Both the position numbers and the translations under genes were made by a program. Source: Saccharophagus sp. K07 (GTDB lineage Bacteria; Pseudomonadota; Gammaproteobacteria; Pseudomonadales; Cellvibrionaceae). From it: 64,000 nucleotides of DNA. Each line of letters starts with the position of its first letter. Position 1 is the first letter of the stretch. The stretch lies in the NCBI RefSeq assembly GCF_014336955.1, contig NZ_QRAI01000002.1:681930-745929 (forward strand), written 5' to 3'. The notes below the pieces were generated by a model that was given only the letters and a program-made list of their open reading frames with translations, made no database searches and was not told where the DNA came from. Positions 19,479-30,092 of the stretch are shown here, piece by piece.

Positions 19479-20876
19479 ATGATTCCTGTCATTGCCCTTG
19501 TTGGGCGTCCTAATGTCGGCAAGTCGACGTTGTTCAATTGCCTTACCAAAAGTCGGGACGCGCTGGTCGCCGACTTTGCGGGCCTGACTCGCGATCGCAA
19601 ATACGGCGAAGCCGAATTCCGCGAGCGCAAATTCATTGTGATCGACACTGGTGGATTGAGCGGTGAAGAGGAGGGCATTGATGCGGTAATGGCGGAGCAG
19701 GCTCGCCAAGCCATTAAAGAGTGTGATCTGGTGCTGTTTATCGTCGATACCCGCGCGGGTCTGACAGCGGCAGATGAACAGATCGCCCATTACCTCCGGC
19801 TGCAGCAAAAACCCACCATGCTGGTGGGCAATAAAATTGACGGCCAGCAGCCCGATGTTGCGGTTGCGCCGTTTTATGAATTGGGCCTGGGTGAAGTGCA
19901 CGGCATTGCTGCTGCTCACGGTCGCGGCATCAATATCTTGATGGAAGAGGTGTGCAATCTGTTGCCCCCGCCTGCGGAAGAAGAGGTGGCAGCCGAAGTC
20001 GAGGCCGGCATCAAGATCGCAGTGGTCGGGCGTCCCAACGTCGGTAAATCCACTCTGGTCAACCGCATGCTCGGCGAAGAACGTGTGGTGGTTTTCGATA
20101 TGCCGGGAACCACGCGCGATAGCATCTACATCCGCTATGAGCGCCATGGCAAGCCCTATACCTTGATTGATACAGCGGGCATACGGCGGCGTAAAAATAT
20201 TTCGTTAACCGTGGAAAAATTTTCCATCGTCAAAACTCTCCAGGCGATCGAAGACGCCAACGTTGTTGTGCTGCTGATCGACGCCAAAGAAGGAATAGTC
20301 GAACAGGACCTGCATTTGATGGGGCAGGTGATCGACTCAGGACGTGCCTTGGTTGTCGCCCTCAACAAATGGGATGGTCTGGATGAAGACCACAAGTCCT
20401 ATTTGAAAGTCGAGCTGGAGCGCCGCCTGCGCTTTGTCGATTTTGCGGATATCCACTTTATTTCCGCTCTGCACGGCACTGGTGTGGGCCATCTCTATCA
20501 GTCCATCGAAAAAGCCTACCAAGCCGCCACGGAGAAGTTTTCCACCAACTTCCTCACCCGCATCCTGCAGGATGCCGTTACCACCCACCAGCCACCTCTG
20601 GTGAAAGGCCGGCGCATCAAGCTGCGCTACGCGCATCCAGGTGGGCACAATCCGCCGATTATCGTGATTCACGGAAACCAAACCGAAGAAGTTCCGAATC
20701 ACTACGTCCGCTATTTGGAAAAGACCTTCCGCCAAGCCTTGGATTTGCACGGCACGCCGATTCGTATCGAATTCAAAAACAACGAAAACCCGTTCGCCGG
20801 TAAGAAAAACAAACTCACGCAACGCCAAGTGGAGAAAAAGCGGCGTCTGATGAAGTTTGTTAAAAAGAAAAAATAA
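19479..20876 (+). CDS. der: Der (EngA), tandem-domain ribosome assembly GTPase
   Basis: 465 residues. Two GTPase domains each show GRPNVGKST (near residues 8 and 184), with DTGG and DTAG G3 motifs and NKID and NKWD G4 motifs; a C-terminal KH-like domain ends in a Lys-rich tail. Der is essential for maturation of the 50S subunit. It starts 6 bases after bamB and closes the operon. Confidence 0.97.
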   Translation: MIPVIALVGRPNVGKSTLFNCLTKSRDALVADFAGLTRDRKYGEAEFRERKFIVIDTGGLSGEEEGIDAVMAEQARQAIKECDLVLFIVDTRAGLTAADEQIAHYLRLQQKPTMLVGNKIDGQQPDVAVAPFYELGLGEVHGIAAAHGRGINILMEEVCNLLPPPAEEEVAAEVEAGIKIAVVGRPNVGKSTLVNRMLGEERVVVFDMPGTTRDSIYIRYERHGKPYTLIDTAGIRRRKNISLTVEKFSIVKTLQAIEDANVVVLLIDAKEGIVEQDLHLMGQVIDSGRALVVALNKWDGLDEDHKSYLKVELERRLRFVDFADIHFISALHGTGVGHLYQSIEKAYQAATEKFSTNFLTRILQDAVTTHQPPLVKGRRIKLRYAHPGGHNPPIIVIHGNQTEEVPNHYVRYLEKTFRQALDLHGTPIRIEFKNNENPFAGKKNKLTQRQVEKKRRLMKFVKKKK

Positions 20877-20943
20877 AGACGGTTTTAAAACGAAATAGGC
20901 GGCGGACTTTCTGTGCAACTTCTCGCCGCCTAACGAGTTTGGC

Positions 20944-20972
20944 TTGACGCACTAGTGGCAAGTACTTAAAAT
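20944..20972 (+). promoter_or_regulatory. Strong sigma-70-like promoter downstream of der
   Basis: -35 TTGACG (20944-20949), a 17-base spacer and -10 TAAAAT (20967-20972), five of six matches each. It fires into gene-free DNA from about 20979, toward a terminator-like hairpin at 21065 and then rimP. It could serve a small RNA, the rimP operon, or both. Confidence 0.65.
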
Positions 20973-20978
20973 CGCCAC

Positions 20979-21083
20979 CCTAATTGCAGGCCGGGTTTTC
21001 CTCCCTTGGATTATCCCAACAGCTTCAGCTGGGCCGGTAAGCGCCAAAATTTATGATGTAAGGTGCCCCTTTATGGGGTTTTT
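20979..21083 (+). ncRNA. Candidate small RNA between der and rimP
   Basis: About 105 nt between a near-consensus promoter and a hairpin followed by TTTTTT (stem GCCCC/GGGGT, 21065-21078). Inside, three short hairpins stand in a row: GGG/CCC around TTTTCCT (20993-21005), TTGG/CCAA (21007-21019) and CAGC/GCTG around TTCA (21020-21031), which the two CCGG copies (20991 and 21034) could enclose. The first loop exposes TCCTCCC, complementary to Shine-Dalgarno sequences. No known RNA family was recognised; it is not a tRNA, 4.5S or 6S RNA by eye. It may simply be leader RNA of rimP. Confidence 0.4.
21065..21083 (+). terminator. Terminator-like hairpin after the candidate small RNA
   Basis: GCCCC, loop TTTAT, GGGGT, then TTTTT. 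The stem is short (four G-C pairs plus one G-U), so efficiency may be partial. Confidence 0.55.
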
Positions 21084-21159
21084 TATTATCTGTTTGGCGC
21101 TGCGCAGGGCATGTCCGTAACCGTCGCGCGGCATAGGGTCGCTCCCGGTTGAGAGTGAA

Positions 21160-21182
21160 ATGGGCTTTAGGCCCATTTTTTG
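21160..21182 (+). terminator. Terminator-like hairpin in the rimP leader
   Basis: ATGGGC, loop TTTAG, GCCCAT, followed by six T's, ending about 22 bases before the rimP start. A premature terminator in front of rimP has been described in gammaproteobacteria (the rimP leader family). If functional it attenuates the whole rimP-nusA-infB operon, a plausible feedback loop because NusA affects termination. Confidence 0.7.
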
Positions 21183-21203
21183 TTTCTGTAGTGGTGTGTT
21201 TTT

Positions 21204-21662
21204 ATGGCTTCCATCCAGGAGCGTTTAACAGAGTTGTTTGAGCCCGTGGTTGAGTCGCTGGGCTGCGAGCTGTGGGGCATTGAGTACATGGCTCAAGGGC
21301 GCCATAGAGCTTTGTTGCGCATTTATATCGATAAAGAAGAGGGAATTGGCGTCGAAGATTGTGAACGTGTCAGTCGCCAAGTGAGCAGCGTGTTGGATGT
21401 GGAGGATCCCATCCAATCGGAATACACACTGGAAGTCTCGTCACCTGGAATGGACCGCCCCTTGTTCAAACTGAAGCAATTCGAAGCGAATGTTGGCGAA
21501 AGAGTGGCGGTTCGGCTGCGCCTGCCTTTTGAAGGTCGACGCAAGTTTACCGGTCTGCTGAAAGGTATCGAGAACGAGGAAGTCGTACTCGAAGTCGATA
21601 ACGAAGAATACATACTGCCTTACGAGTTGATCGATAAGGCGAATATAGTCCCTCAGTTTTGA
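21204..21662 (+). CDS. rimP: RimP, 30S ribosome maturation factor
   Basis: 152 residues, standard size. Family features are [30 protein letters not shown] and [15 protein letters not shown]. RimP is required for early 30S assembly around S12. It opens the rimP-nusA-infB-rbfA-truB-rpsO-pnp series behind a terminator-like leader hairpin. Confidence 0.96.
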   Translation: MASIQERLTELFEPVVESLGCELWGIEYMAQGRHRALLRIYIDKEEGIGVEDCERVSRQVSSVLDVEDPIQSEYTLEVSSPGMDRPLFKLKQFEANVGERVAVRLRLPFEGRRKFTGLLKGIENEEVVLEVDNEEYILPYELIDKANIVPQF

Positions 21663-21684
21663 GGTGTAGTGCAGAGGCATCTTC

Positions 21685-23184
21685 ATGAAGAAAGAAATTT
21701 TGCTGGTGGCAGACGCCGTTTCCAATGAGAAAGGTGTTGATCGGGAGGTGATCTTCCAGGCGATTGAGCTCGCGCTGGCGACAGCTACAAAAAAGCGCTA
21801 CGAGGAAGAATCCGACATTGTGGTCAAGATCGACCGCAGAACCGGTGAATACGTTACCGAACGCCGCTGGTTGGTAGTGAGCGACGATACGGTTGCGCAA
21901 CTGGGCACTCAGCTGACAACAGAAGAAGCACACGCCATTGATCCCAACTTGAAAGTGGGCGATGTGTATACCGAAGTCGTCGAAAACGTCGAATTCGGTC
22001 GTATCGCTGCGCAGACAGCCAAACAAGTTATAGTGCAAAAAGTGCGCGAAGCCGAGCGTGCGCAGATAGTCAACGAATACCGAAGCCGAATTGGTGAGTT
22101 GGTGTCCGGCACCGTTAAGAAAGTTACGCGTGACAACATCATCGTTGACTTGGGTAATAACGCTGAAGGTTTGTTGCCGCGGGAAGAATTGGTCGGGCGC
22201 GAAATTTTCCGTATGAACGACCGCGTTCGCGCTGTGCTGCTGGATGTTCGTCCCGAAGCGCGCGGTCCGCAGCTGTATCTCAGCCGCGCTTGCCCGCAAA
22301 TGTTGATCGAATTGTTCAAGATTGAAGTGCCGGAAATCGCTGAAGAAGTGATTACCCTGCGCGGTGCTGCGCGCGACCCTGGCTCACGCGCCAAGATCGC
22401 CGTTTCAACCAATGACGGTCGTATCGACCCGGTAGGCGCGTGCGTTGGTATGCGCGGTTCCAGGGTTCAGGCTGTGTCCAACGAGCTCGCTGGCGAGCGC
22501 ATCGATATCGTGCTGTGGGACGACAATCCTGCACAATTCGTGATCAATGCCATGTCACCCGCCGAAATCGAATCCATCGTGATGGATGAAGATACCCGCA
22601 CTATGGATGTCGCTGTAGCTGAAGAAAACTTGGCTCAGGCCATCGGCCGTGGCGGTCAGAACGTACGCCTGGCTTCTGAGTTGACCCAGTGGGAAATCAA
22701 CGTCATGAGCACCAAACAGTGGAGCGAGAAGCAGCAGGCGGAAGTCGGCAACGTCAAGAACATGTTCATGAAGGCATTGGACATTGATGAAGACGTGGCG
22801 GAAGTGTTGGTGGAAGAAGGCTTCACCACGTTGGAAGAAGTGGCTTACGTTCCGCTGGAAGAGTTCCTGGCAATTGAAGGTTTTGACGAAGACATCGCGG
22901 AAGAGCTTCGCTCGCGCGCAAAAGATGCTCTGTTGACTATGGCTTTGGCGTCAGAAGAGCAGTTGTCGAGTGCAGAACCGGCAGAAGATTTGCTGAATAT
23001 GGAAGGTATGGACCGCACACTGGCCTTTAGCTTGGCAGCCCGCGGTGTCATTACCATGGAAGATCTGGCGGAACAGTCCGTCGACGATCTGTTAGAAATT
23101 GATGGTATGGATCAGGAAAAAGCTGCCGCGCTCATTATGAAAGCGCGCGAGCCCTGGTTCGCAGACTCAGCACAAACCAATTAA
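21685..23184 (+). CDS. nusA: NusA, transcription elongation/termination factor
   Basis: 499 residues: N-terminal RNA polymerase-binding domain, S1 domain ([20 protein letters not shown]), two KH domains ([15 protein letters not shown] and [16 protein letters not shown]), then two acidic C-terminal repeats (about 365-420 and 440-490) as in E. coli. NusA acts in pausing, termination and rRNA antitermination. It starts 22 bases after rimP. Confidence 0.97.
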   Translation: MKKEILLVADAVSNEKGVDREVIFQAIELALATATKKRYEEESDIVVKIDRRTGEYVTERRWLVVSDDTVAQLGTQLTTEEAHAIDPNLKVGDVYTEVVENVEFGRIAAQTAKQVIVQKVREAERAQIVNEYRSRIGELVSGTVKKVTRDNIIVDLGNNAEGLLPREELVGREIFRMNDRVRAVLLDVRPEARGPQLYLSRACPQMLIELFKIEVPEIAEEVITLRGAARDPGSRAKIAVSTNDGRIDPVGACVGMRGSRVQAVSNELAGERIDIVLWDDNPAQFVINAMSPAEIESIVMDEDTRTMDVAVAEENLAQAIGRGGQNVRLASELTQWEINVMSTKQWSEKQQAEVGNVKNMFMKALDIDEDVAEVLVEEGFTTLEEVAYVPLEEFLAIEGFDEDIAEELRSRAKDALLTMALASEEQLSSAEPAEDLLNMEGMDRTLAFSLAARGVITMEDLAEQSVDDLLEIDGMDQEKAAALIMKAREPWFADSAQTN

Positions 23185-23205
23185 TTGAGGTAACGAGGAA
23201 ATAGA

Positions 23206-26070
23206 ATGGCTGACGTAACTGTAAGTGAACTCGCCAAGTCTGTCGGTGCCTCGGTAGACCGACTTTTGACACAGATGGGGCAGGCGGGTCTGCCACATAA
23301 AGCGCCGAGCGACACAGTGTCGGACGAAGAAAAGCAAACTCTGCTGACTTTCTTGAAAATGTCCCACGGTGAAAATTTAGGCGCGCCGAAAAAAATTACC
23401 TTGAAAAGAAAAACCACTACCACCCTTAAAACAGGTAGTGGCAGCAGCCGCAAAACGATCAACGTCGAAGTGCGTAAAAAGCGCACTTACGTCAAGGTTC
23501 AGGAAGGCGAAGCCGAGGTTTCTTCGAATGAAGCCGATGAGCAGAATTTCGACGATGAAAACCTGAATCAGGCAGCAGTGGCTGAAGCAGAAGAAGTGCA
23601 ACTGGAGCAGGAGTCTCAAGAAGCGGCTAACGAAAGTGCACCTGAGGTCACTGCAGTTGAAGTCGAGGAGACTCAACCAGAACCTGTCATCGAAGAAGAG
23701 CCTGTACAGGAAGAAGTTGTTGCAGCTGAACCTGCAATTGAAGAGCCGGTAGAAGAATCGGCTCCGCAAGCGGCTGCACCTGTGCGCGAGACTCTAACGC
23801 GTTCATCCTTTGTTGATGATGCGGAAGAACGTCGTATCCGCGCCATGGAAGCTCGTATCAAAGCGCAGAAAGAAGCCGAAGAAGCAGCGCGTCGCGCAGC
23901 GGAAGAGAAGCGCCAACGCGAGCTCGCTAAGAAAGAGGCTGGCGCCCCAGGAGCGAAAGCTGCTGATCCAGCTGCGCCGAAAAAGCCTGCGCCTGTGTTG
24001 ACAGCAGAAGAGCTGGCGGCCAAAGCGGAAGAAGAAAAACACAAGCTGAACAAGAAGAAAGGCAAAGCTGCGGACTTTGACGAAGAGGAAGAAGCCCGTA
24101 AGCACAACAAAAAGGCAGGCAAGGCCGTTAAAAAGGTCGATGTTCCTGCGCCCAAGAAAGGCTCGGCTGTGTTGAGCTATCTGGATGATGGCGATGACGA
24201 AGTCGTGTTGGCCGCGGTAACGCCGGTTCGCAAAAAGGTTACGACACCTCAGCCCACATCCCGCCCGGTGATCAAAATCGCCAACAAACACGGCTTCAAA
24301 AAGCCGACGGGGAAAATCGTGCACGAAGTTGAAATTGGCGAGACCATCGTGGTGTCCGAATTGGCGCAGCGCATGAGCGTCAAAGTGGGCGAAGTGGTTA
24401 AACAATTGATGAAGCTGGGTGTAATGGCGACCGCCAACCAGCAAATCGATCAAGAAACCGCTCAATTGGTGGTTGAAGAGTTGGGACATAAACCAGTTCT
24501 GGTCAGCGCTAACGCGATCGAAGAAGATCTGAAAAAAGACTGGGTTGAAGACGAGTCTGATATGGCTCCGCGCGCGCCGATCATTACGGTCATGGGACAC
24601 GTCGACCACGGTAAAACTTCACTGTTGGACTACATCCGCAAAGCCAAAGTCGCTGCGGGCGAGGCCGGTGGTATTACGCAGCACATTGGTGCTTACCGAG
24701 TTAAGACAAGCCACGGCGATCTGACCTTCCTGGATACCCCCGGACACGCGGCGTTTACCGCAATGCGCGCACGCGGTGCCCAATGTACAGACGTGGTCAT
24801 TCTGGTTGTCGCAGCTGACGATGGTGTGATGCCGCAAACCGAAGAGGCAATCCAACACGCGCGCGCTGCAGGTGTCCCCATAGTTGTCGCCGTGAACAAA
24901 ATCGACAAGCCCAGCGCCGATCCGGATCGCGTTAAAAATGAATTGGTTGCCAAAGGTGTTATCCCGGAAGAGTGGGGCGGTGATTCGCAGTTCTGTAACG
25001 TCTCGGCTTTGACCGGTGAAGGTATCGATCAGCTGTTGGACTCCGTTGGCGTGCAAGCGGAAATGCTGGAATTAAAAGCGCCGGTCAATGTGCCTGCGCG
25101 CGGTGTTGTTATCGAATCCCGCATGGACAAAGGTCGCGGCGCCGTTGCGACCGTATTGGTACAAGGCGGTTATTTGAAGCCTGGAGACATTCTGCTCGCC
25201 GGCCAAAGCTTTGGTCGCGTTCGCGCTATGACCAACGAGTTCGGCCAACAAGTGAAAGAAGCGGGCCCATCGGTTCCGGTGGAAATCCTCGGCTTGGATT
25301 CTGCGCCTAACGCTGGTGACGAATTCCTGGTGGTTTCCGATGAGCGCAAAGCCCGAGAAGTTGCTGAATTCCGCGCGGAAAAAGAGCGACAAGAGCGAGT
25401 GCAGCGCACGCAGATGGCGAAACTGGAAAACATGTTTGCCGGTCTGGGCAGTGGTGAGAAGAAAACGCTCAGCGTGGTATTGAAGACCGACGTACGCGGC
25501 TCTCTCGAAGCCATTTCCACCTCTCTGCTGGATATGGGTAACGACGAAGTTGAAGTGCGCATCGTCGGCGACGGTGTTGGCGGAATTACCGAAAACGACG
25601 TCAACCTGGCGCTCACTTCTGGAGCGATTATTCTGGGCTTCAACGTTCGCGCCGATAGCAGTGCGCGCAAACTGGCGGAAAAAGAATCCGTCGAGATCCG
25701 CTACTACAGCATCATTTATCAATTGATTGATGAAGTGAAAGCGGCTCTGTCCGGCATGCTGGAGCCGGAGCGTGTGGAAACAATTCTGGGTGTTGCCGAT
25801 GTTCGCGATACTTTCCGCTCGCCCAAGTTCGGCCAAGTGGCTGGATGTATGGTGGTGGAAGGTACTGTGTACCGCAACAAACCGATCCGCGTATTGCGCA
25901 ACAATGTGGTTATCTTTGAAGGCGAGCTGGAATCTCTGCGTCGCTTTAAAGATGACGTCTCCGAAGTGCGCGCCGGTATGGAATGCGGTATCGGTGTGAA
26001 GAACTACGACGTTAAAGTTGGCGACCAGATCGAAGTATACGAAGTCAAGGAGGTGGCAAGAGTGCTGTAA
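23206..26070 (+). CDS. infB: Translation initiation factor IF-2
   Basis: 954 residues. The long N-terminal region has the [21 protein letters not shown] module and a charged Glu/Ala/Lys-rich stretch (about 100-330). The GTPase begins near 464 with GHVDHGKTS, then DTPGHAAF and NKIDKPSAD, followed by domains II to IV. IF-2 brings initiator tRNA to the 30S subunit. In-frame starts inside the N-terminal region could give shorter isoforms as in E. coli, but none was singled out. Confidence 0.97.
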   Translation: MADVTVSELAKSVGASVDRLLTQMGQAGLPHKAPSDTVSDEEKQTLLTFLKMSHGENLGAPKKITLKRKTTTTLKTGSGSSRKTINVEVRKKRTYVKVQEGEAEVSSNEADEQNFDDENLNQAAVAEAEEVQLEQESQEAANESAPEVTAVEVEETQPEPVIEEEPVQEEVVAAEPAIEEPVEESAPQAAAPVRETLTRSSFVDDAEERRIRAMEARIKAQKEAEEAARRAAEEKRQRELAKKEAGAPGAKAADPAAPKKPAPVLTAEELAAKAEEEKHKLNKKKGKAADFDEEEEARKHNKKAGKAVKKVDVPAPKKGSAVLSYLDDGDDEVVLAAVTPVRKKVTTPQPTSRPVIKIANKHGFKKPTGKIVHEVEIGETIVVSELAQRMSVKVGEVVKQLMKLGVMATANQQIDQETAQLVVEELGHKPVLVSANAIEEDLKKDWVEDESDMAPRAPIITVMGHVDHGKTSLLDYIRKAKVAAGEAGGITQHIGAYRVKTSHGDLTFLDTPGHAAFTAMRARGAQCTDVVILVVAADDGVMPQTEEAIQHARAAGVPIVVAVNKIDKPSADPDRVKNELVAKGVIPEEWGGDSQFCNVSALTGEGIDQLLDSVGVQAEMLELKAPVNVPARGVVIESRMDKGRGAVATVLVQGGYLKPGDILLAGQSFGRVRAMTNEFGQQVKEAGPSVPVEILGLDSAPNAGDEFLVVSDERKAREVAEFRAEKERQERVQRTQMAKLENMFAGLGSGEKKTLSVVLKTDVRGSLEAISTSLLDMGNDEVEVRIVGDGVGGITENDVNLALTSGAIILGFNVRADSSARKLAEKESVEIRYYSIIYQLIDEVKAALSGMLEPERVETILGVADVRDTFRSPKFGQVAGCMVVEGTVYRNKPIRVLRNNVVIFEGELESLRRFKDDVSEVRAGMECGIGVKNYDVKVGDQIEVYEVKEVARVL

Positions 26071-26079
26071 TGCACTCTT
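26058..26079 (+). other. Perfect 8-bp hairpin spanning the infB stop codon
   Basis: AAGAGTGC, loop TGTAAT, GCACTCTT. It contains the infB TAA in the loop and ends 10 bases before the rbfA start. No T-run follows, so it is not a terminator; it may influence rbfA translation or transcript processing. Confidence 0.5.
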
Positions 26080-26089
26080 GCTCAGATGT

Positions 26090-26497
26090 ATGGCAAGAGA
26101 ATTTAGTCGTTCTGATCGCGTCGCCGATGCGGTGCAACGCAGTTTGGCGCACCTGATTCCGGCCGAAATTCGCGATCCTCGTCTGGGGATGGTGAATATC
26201 AATTCGGTCGAGGTTTCGCGCGATCTTACTTTGGCCAAGATCTACGTGACCTTTGTCGGCGAAGACAATCCAAAGGCGTGTCAGGATTCGGTTTCGATTC
26301 TGAACAACGCCGCCAGTTTTCTTCGCTCCTTGGTCGGTAAGGAATTAACCGTTCGATCGACGCCGCGCCTCCAGTTTTACTATGACGAGTCCAGTGTTCG
26401 CGGTCAGGTGTTAAGTAACTTGATCGATCGCGCTATAGCAGCGGATAAGGCGAACAAACGCGATTCCAGCTCGGAAGAAGATGAGCAGGAGATTTGA
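26090..26497 (+). CDS. rbfA: RbfA, 30S ribosome-binding factor
   Basis: 135 residues from the ATG at 26090 (MAREFSRSDRVADAVQRSLA), matching known RbfA starts; the frame is open farther upstream inside infB but that extension is not conserved. The KH-like fold contains LIPAEIRDPRLGMVNINSVE and LRFYYDES-like LQFYYDESSVRG. RbfA assists 16S 5'-end maturation and cold adaptation. It ends 3 bases before truB. Confidence 0.94.
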   Translation: MAREFSRSDRVADAVQRSLAHLIPAEIRDPRLGMVNINSVEVSRDLTLAKIYVTFVGEDNPKACQDSVSILNNAASFLRSLVGKELTVRSTPRLQFYYDESSVRGQVLSNLIDRAIAADKANKRDSSSEEDEQEI

Positions 26498-26500
26498 TTC

Positions 26501-27445
26501 TTGTCCCGCAAGCGCTCTATGGGACGCCCTATTAATGGCGTCCTGGTTTTAATGAAGTCTGCAGGCATGACCTCCAATCATGCCCTGCAAAAAGCAAAAT
26601 ACCTTTTCTCTGCTCGCAAAGCCGGCCACACCGGAAGTCTCGATCCTTTCGCCACAGGTGTTTTACCACTGTGTTTTGGTGAGGCGACGAAATTTTCCCA
26701 GTACTTGCTGGATGCGGATAAACGCTACATAGCGACTTTTCGTCTCGGTGTCGCAACCAGCACTGCGGATATCGAAGGAGAAGAGTTGGCGCGGGTTGAC
26801 GCCAGCGGCCTTTCCGCCGCGCAAATCGAAAAAGCCTTGGCAGCGTTTCGCGGTGACATTCTGCAGGTTCCACCTATGGTGTCGGCGCTGAAGGTCAACG
26901 GGCAGCCGCTCTATAAACTTGCACGCAAAGGCCAAGTGATCGAGCGGCAAGCGCGGGCGGTGACGATTTATCAGCTGGATATTCTGGCCATTCGTTTGGG
27001 CCCGGTAGCGGAAGTGGACGTCGATATCCGCTGCAGCAAGGGCACCTATATTCGCAGTATCGCGAGCGATCTCGGTGAAGCGCTTGGTGTGGGTGGGCAT
27101 GTCAGTAAATTGCACCGCGCCGCCGCCGGTTGTTTTACCGAAGATCAGGCTGTAACGCTCGAACAATTGATCGAAGAACTCGGCGAGCGCTCTGCAGATG
27201 TTTTGGACCACTATTTATTGCCGCCGGATGCTGCGCTTGAAGCGATTCCCAAACTGGCTCTCAGTAACATCAGCAGCCATTACTTCTGCCAAGGGCAGGC
27301 GATAATGGACATGCGGGTCTACCGTTTAGGGAACCAAGGTGATACAGTGCGCGTCTGCCGCGAGGACGGGTTATTTCTCGGCCTCGGTGAGATCACCGAT
27401 GATGGGCGCGTTGCGCCGCGCAGAGTGATTGCTACTGGCACATAA
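26501..27445 (+). CDS. truB: TruB, tRNA pseudouridine-55 synthase
   Basis: 314 residues, TTG start with GGAG 9 bases upstream; this start gives MSRKRSMGRPINGVLVL, aligning with E. coli TruB. The catalytic Asp48 lies in GHTGSLDPFATGVLP. The C-terminal part has the PUA-like domain found in gammaproteobacterial TruB. It makes pseudouridine 55 in the T-loop of tRNAs. Confidence 0.95.
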   Translation: MSRKRSMGRPINGVLVLMKSAGMTSNHALQKAKYLFSARKAGHTGSLDPFATGVLPLCFGEATKFSQYLLDADKRYIATFRLGVATSTADIEGEELARVDASGLSAAQIEKALAAFRGDILQVPPMVSALKVNGQPLYKLARKGQVIERQARAVTIYQLDILAIRLGPVAEVDVDIRCSKGTYIRSIASDLGEALGVGGHVSKLHRAAAGCFTEDQAVTLEQLIEELGERSADVLDHYLLPPDAALEAIPKLALSNISSHYFCQGQAIMDMRVYRLGNQGDTVRVCREDGLFLGLGEITDDGRVAPRRVIATGT

Positions 27446-27536
27446 GATATGACCCGTCTGTCAATATGCACGGTCGGGCCATTAACTTCCCTGGCGATGC
27501 CAGGGTGCATATTCCATGAAAATATGAGGCAATACC
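27446..27536 (+). promoter_or_regulatory. rpsO leader, possible S15 autoregulatory site
   Basis: The 91-base gap holds a perfect hairpin CCCTGGC-GAT-GCCAGGG (27489-27505) 31 bases before the rpsO ATG and a second pairing-rich segment near 27463-27480. S15 represses its own mRNA through structured leaders in several bacteria. I could not confirm a pseudoknot, so this is position plus hairpin only. Confidence 0.35.
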
Positions 27537-27806
27537 ATGGCACTGAGTGCACAAGAAAAAGCTGAAATCGTCAAAACCTATCAGAAATCCGACTCTGATA
27601 CCGGATCTCCAGAAGTACAAATCGCACTGCTTTCAGCCAATATCAACAAACTGCAAGAACACTTCGAAAAGAACAAACAAGATCACCACTCTCGACGCGG
27701 CTTGATCCGCATGGTTAACCAGCGACGCAAATTGCTGGACTACCTGAAGTCCAAAAATACTGAGCGTTACGCCGACCTCATCCAAAAGCTCGGCTTGCGT
27801 CGATAG
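27537..27806 (+). CDS. rpsO: Ribosomal protein S15
   Basis: 89 residues, standard length. [19 protein letters not shown] and [20 protein letters not shown] are the conserved 16S-binding segments. S15 is a primary binding protein of the 30S platform. It lies between truB and pnp as in E. coli and is followed by a hairpin. Confidence 0.98.
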   Translation: MALSAQEKAEIVKTYQKSDSDTGSPEVQIALLSANINKLQEHFEKNKQDHHSRRGLIRMVNQRRKLLDYLKSKNTERYADLIQKLGLRR

Positions 27807-27812
27807 ACCTTA

Positions 27813-27835
27813 AAGTGCCCGCAACGCGGGCACTT
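27813..27835 (+). terminator. Hairpin between rpsO and pnp
   Basis: AAGTGCCCGC, loop AAC, GCGGGCACTT, followed by CTGTTTTAT. In E. coli the matching position holds a partial terminator and, just downstream, an RNase III-cleaved hairpin that mediates PNPase autoregulation. Confidence 0.8.
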
Positions 27836-27884
27836 CTGTTTTATAAGAACGTAAGAATGCAAAGAGAAACCTAAGGATAATAAA

Positions 27885-30023
27885 GTGAATCCTGTAATTA
27901 AAAAATTTCAATACGGTAAAGATACCGTCACTTTGGAAACTGGCCGCATCGCCCGCCAAGCGACGGCAGCGGTAGTTGTCACTGTTGGCCAAACCTGCGT
28001 ACTGTGTACGGTTGTAGGCGCAAAAGAACCCTCTCCTGGTCAAGATTTCTTCCCGCTGTCTGTTCATTACCAGGAAAAAAGCTACGCTGCTGGCCGTATC
28101 CCAGGTGGCTTTTTTAAGCGCGAAGGCCGCCCCTCTGAAAAAGAAACTCTGACTTCCCGCTTGATCGATCGCCCCATTCGCCCCTTGTTTCCAGACGGCT
28201 ACATGGCGGAAGTGCAAGTGATTTGTACCGTTCTGGCTGCGGAAAAGGATGTCGACCCAGATATAGCTTCCATGATCGGAACCTCTGCGGCTCTGGCAAT
28301 CTCCGGAATTCCTTTCAATGGCCCAATCGGTGCCGCACGCGTTGGTTACACCGAACAAGACGGCTACATCCTCAACCCAGGCTATAAGCAGCTGAAAACT
28401 TCTGAGCTGGACATGGTGGTAGCGGGTACTCGCGACGCGGTGTTGATGGTTGAGTCTGAAGCGAATGAGCTGCCTGAAGACATCATGCTTGGTGCGGTTC
28501 TGTACGGCCACCAGGAAATGCAAACGGTTATCCAGGCGATTGACGAACTGGTACGTGACGCTGGCAAACCCCGTTGGGATTGGCAGCCCCCACAGCCGAA
28601 CACTGCCCTGATTGCTGCTTTGGAAAAAGACTTTGGCGAGTCAATTGGCCTTGCTTATCGCATCACTGACAAAGCCAAGCGCTATGACCGTCTGAATGAA
28701 CTGCGCGCGCAAGCCGTTGAACAATTGAGCGGTGAAGGCAAAGACTTCAGCGCTGACGAAGTTAAAGAGACGTTCAAAAATATCGAAATGAAAATCGTGC
28801 GCGGCCGAGTTGTCAACGGCGAGCCTCGTATCGATGGTCGCGACACCAAAACTGTCCGTCAGCTGCAAATCGAAGTTGGCGTTCTGCCAAAAGTTCACGG
28901 TTCCGCTTTGTTTACCCGTGGCGAAACTCAGGCTTTGGTTGTGGCCACTCTCGGCTCTACCCGCGATGCGCAGATCGTCGACAGCCTGGAAGGTGAGCGC
29001 AAAGAGAACTTCATGCTGCACTACAACTTCCCCCCATACTCTGTGGGTGAGTGCGGTCGCCTGGGTTCTACTGGCCGTCGCGAAATCGGCCACGGCCGTT
29101 TGGCTCGTCGCGGTGTAGCTGCGGTTCTGCCAAAAGAAGAAGATTTCCCATACACCATGCGTGTGGTGAGTGAAATTACCGAATCCAACGGTTCCAGCTC
29201 CATGGCCTCCGTCTGTGGTGCGAGCTTGGCACTGATGGATGCGGGCGTTCCTCTGCGCGCTCCGGTTGCCGGTGTTGCCATGGGCTTGGTGAAAGAAGGT
29301 GACAAGTTCGCCGTTCTGACCGACATCCTGGGTGACGAAGACCACCTGGGCGATATGGACTTCAAAGTAGCTGGTACCGCCAATGGTGTTACCGCGCTGC
29401 AGATGGACATCAAGATCGAAGGCATCACTGAAGAAATCATGGAAGTGGCGTTGGAGCAGGCATTGCAAGCTCGTCTGCACATCCTGGCTGAGATGAATAA
29501 AGTCCTGGCCGTGCCGCGCGCTACTCTGTCTGACAACGCGCCGCAAATGCACACCATCAAAGTGGATCCAGAAAAAATTCGCGACATCATCGGTAAAGGC
29601 GGCGCGACCATTCGATCCATCACGGAATCCACTGGCGCGTCTGTCGATATCGAAGACGATGGCACCGTCAAAGTGTACGCAGTGGATTCAGAAAGCCTGC
29701 AAAACGCTCTCTTCCGCATCGGCGAAATCACTGCTGAAGCGGAAATCGGTGCGACCTACGAAGGTACTGTTGTTCGCATCGTCGACTTTGGTGCATTCGT
29801 TAACTTCTTGCCCGGCAAAGACGGCCTTGTGCACATTTCTCAGATTGCTCACGAGCGCGTCAACAACGTCAGTGACTATCTGAAAGAAGGTCAAAAAGTA
29901 ACGGTTAAATGTCTCGACGTAGACAACCGCGGTCGTATCAAGCTCTCTATTAAAGAGACCTTGCCACCGCCGGCTTCAGCTGAAACTCAGCAATCGGAAG
30001 CAGCACCAGAATCTCAAGCGTAG
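27885..30023 (+). CDS. pnp: Polynucleotide phosphorylase
   Basis: 712 residues, GTG start behind AAGGA. Two RNase PH domains ([20 protein letters not shown] and [20 protein letters not shown]) flank a helical domain; a KH domain ([20 protein letters not shown]) and an S1 domain ([20 protein letters not shown]) complete it. It degrades RNA 3'-5' by phosphorolysis and is a degradosome member. It is followed by a clear terminator. Confidence 0.98.
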   Translation: MNPVIKKFQYGKDTVTLETGRIARQATAAVVVTVGQTCVLCTVVGAKEPSPGQDFFPLSVHYQEKSYAAGRIPGGFFKREGRPSEKETLTSRLIDRPIRPLFPDGYMAEVQVICTVLAAEKDVDPDIASMIGTSAALAISGIPFNGPIGAARVGYTEQDGYILNPGYKQLKTSELDMVVAGTRDAVLMVESEANELPEDIMLGAVLYGHQEMQTVIQAIDELVRDAGKPRWDWQPPQPNTALIAALEKDFGESIGLAYRITDKAKRYDRLNELRAQAVEQLSGEGKDFSADEVKETFKNIEMKIVRGRVVNGEPRIDGRDTKTVRQLQIEVGVLPKVHGSALFTRGETQALVVATLGSTRDAQIVDSLEGERKENFMLHYNFPPYSVGECGRLGSTGRREIGHGRLARRGVAAVLPKEEDFPYTMRVVSEITESNGSSSMASVCGASLALMDAGVPLRAPVAGVAMGLVKEGDKFAVLTDILGDEDHLGDMDFKVAGTANGVTALQMDIKIEGITEEIMEVALEQALQARLHILAEMNKVLAVPRATLSDNAPQMHTIKVDPEKIRDIIGKGGATIRSITESTGASVDIEDDGTVKVYAVDSESLQNALFRIGEITAEAEIGATYEGTVVRIVDFGAFVNFLPGKDGLVHISQIAHERVNNVSDYLKEGQKVTVKCLDVDNRGRIKLSIKETLPPPASAETQQSEAAPESQA

Positions 30024-30043
30024 AACGCATCAGGTTCACAAAT

Positions 30044-30070
30044 AGCCCGCTTTTTAGCGGGCTTTTTTTA
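30044..30070 (+). terminator. Intrinsic terminator of pnp
   Basis: AGCCCGCT, loop TTTT, AGCGGGCT, then a run of T's. Confidence 0.92.
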
Positions 30071-30092
30071 TGGTTTTGGAAATATCTCTACT

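Noticed and set aside
19302..20147. 281-codon open frame on the minus strand
   Set aside because: It lies opposite the end of bamB and the start of der; composition is typical of an antisense shadow.
20877..21203. tRNA gene before rimP, as in E. coli (metY) or Pseudomonas (tRNA-Leu)
   Set aside because: No cloverleaf, no TTCGA T-loop and no CCA end could be found.
25072..26238. 388-codon open frame on the minus strand
   Set aside because: It lies opposite infB and rbfA and has no motif of its own.
28641..29552. 303-codon open frame on the minus strand
   Set aside because: It is the shadow of pnp, whose coding frame is certain.
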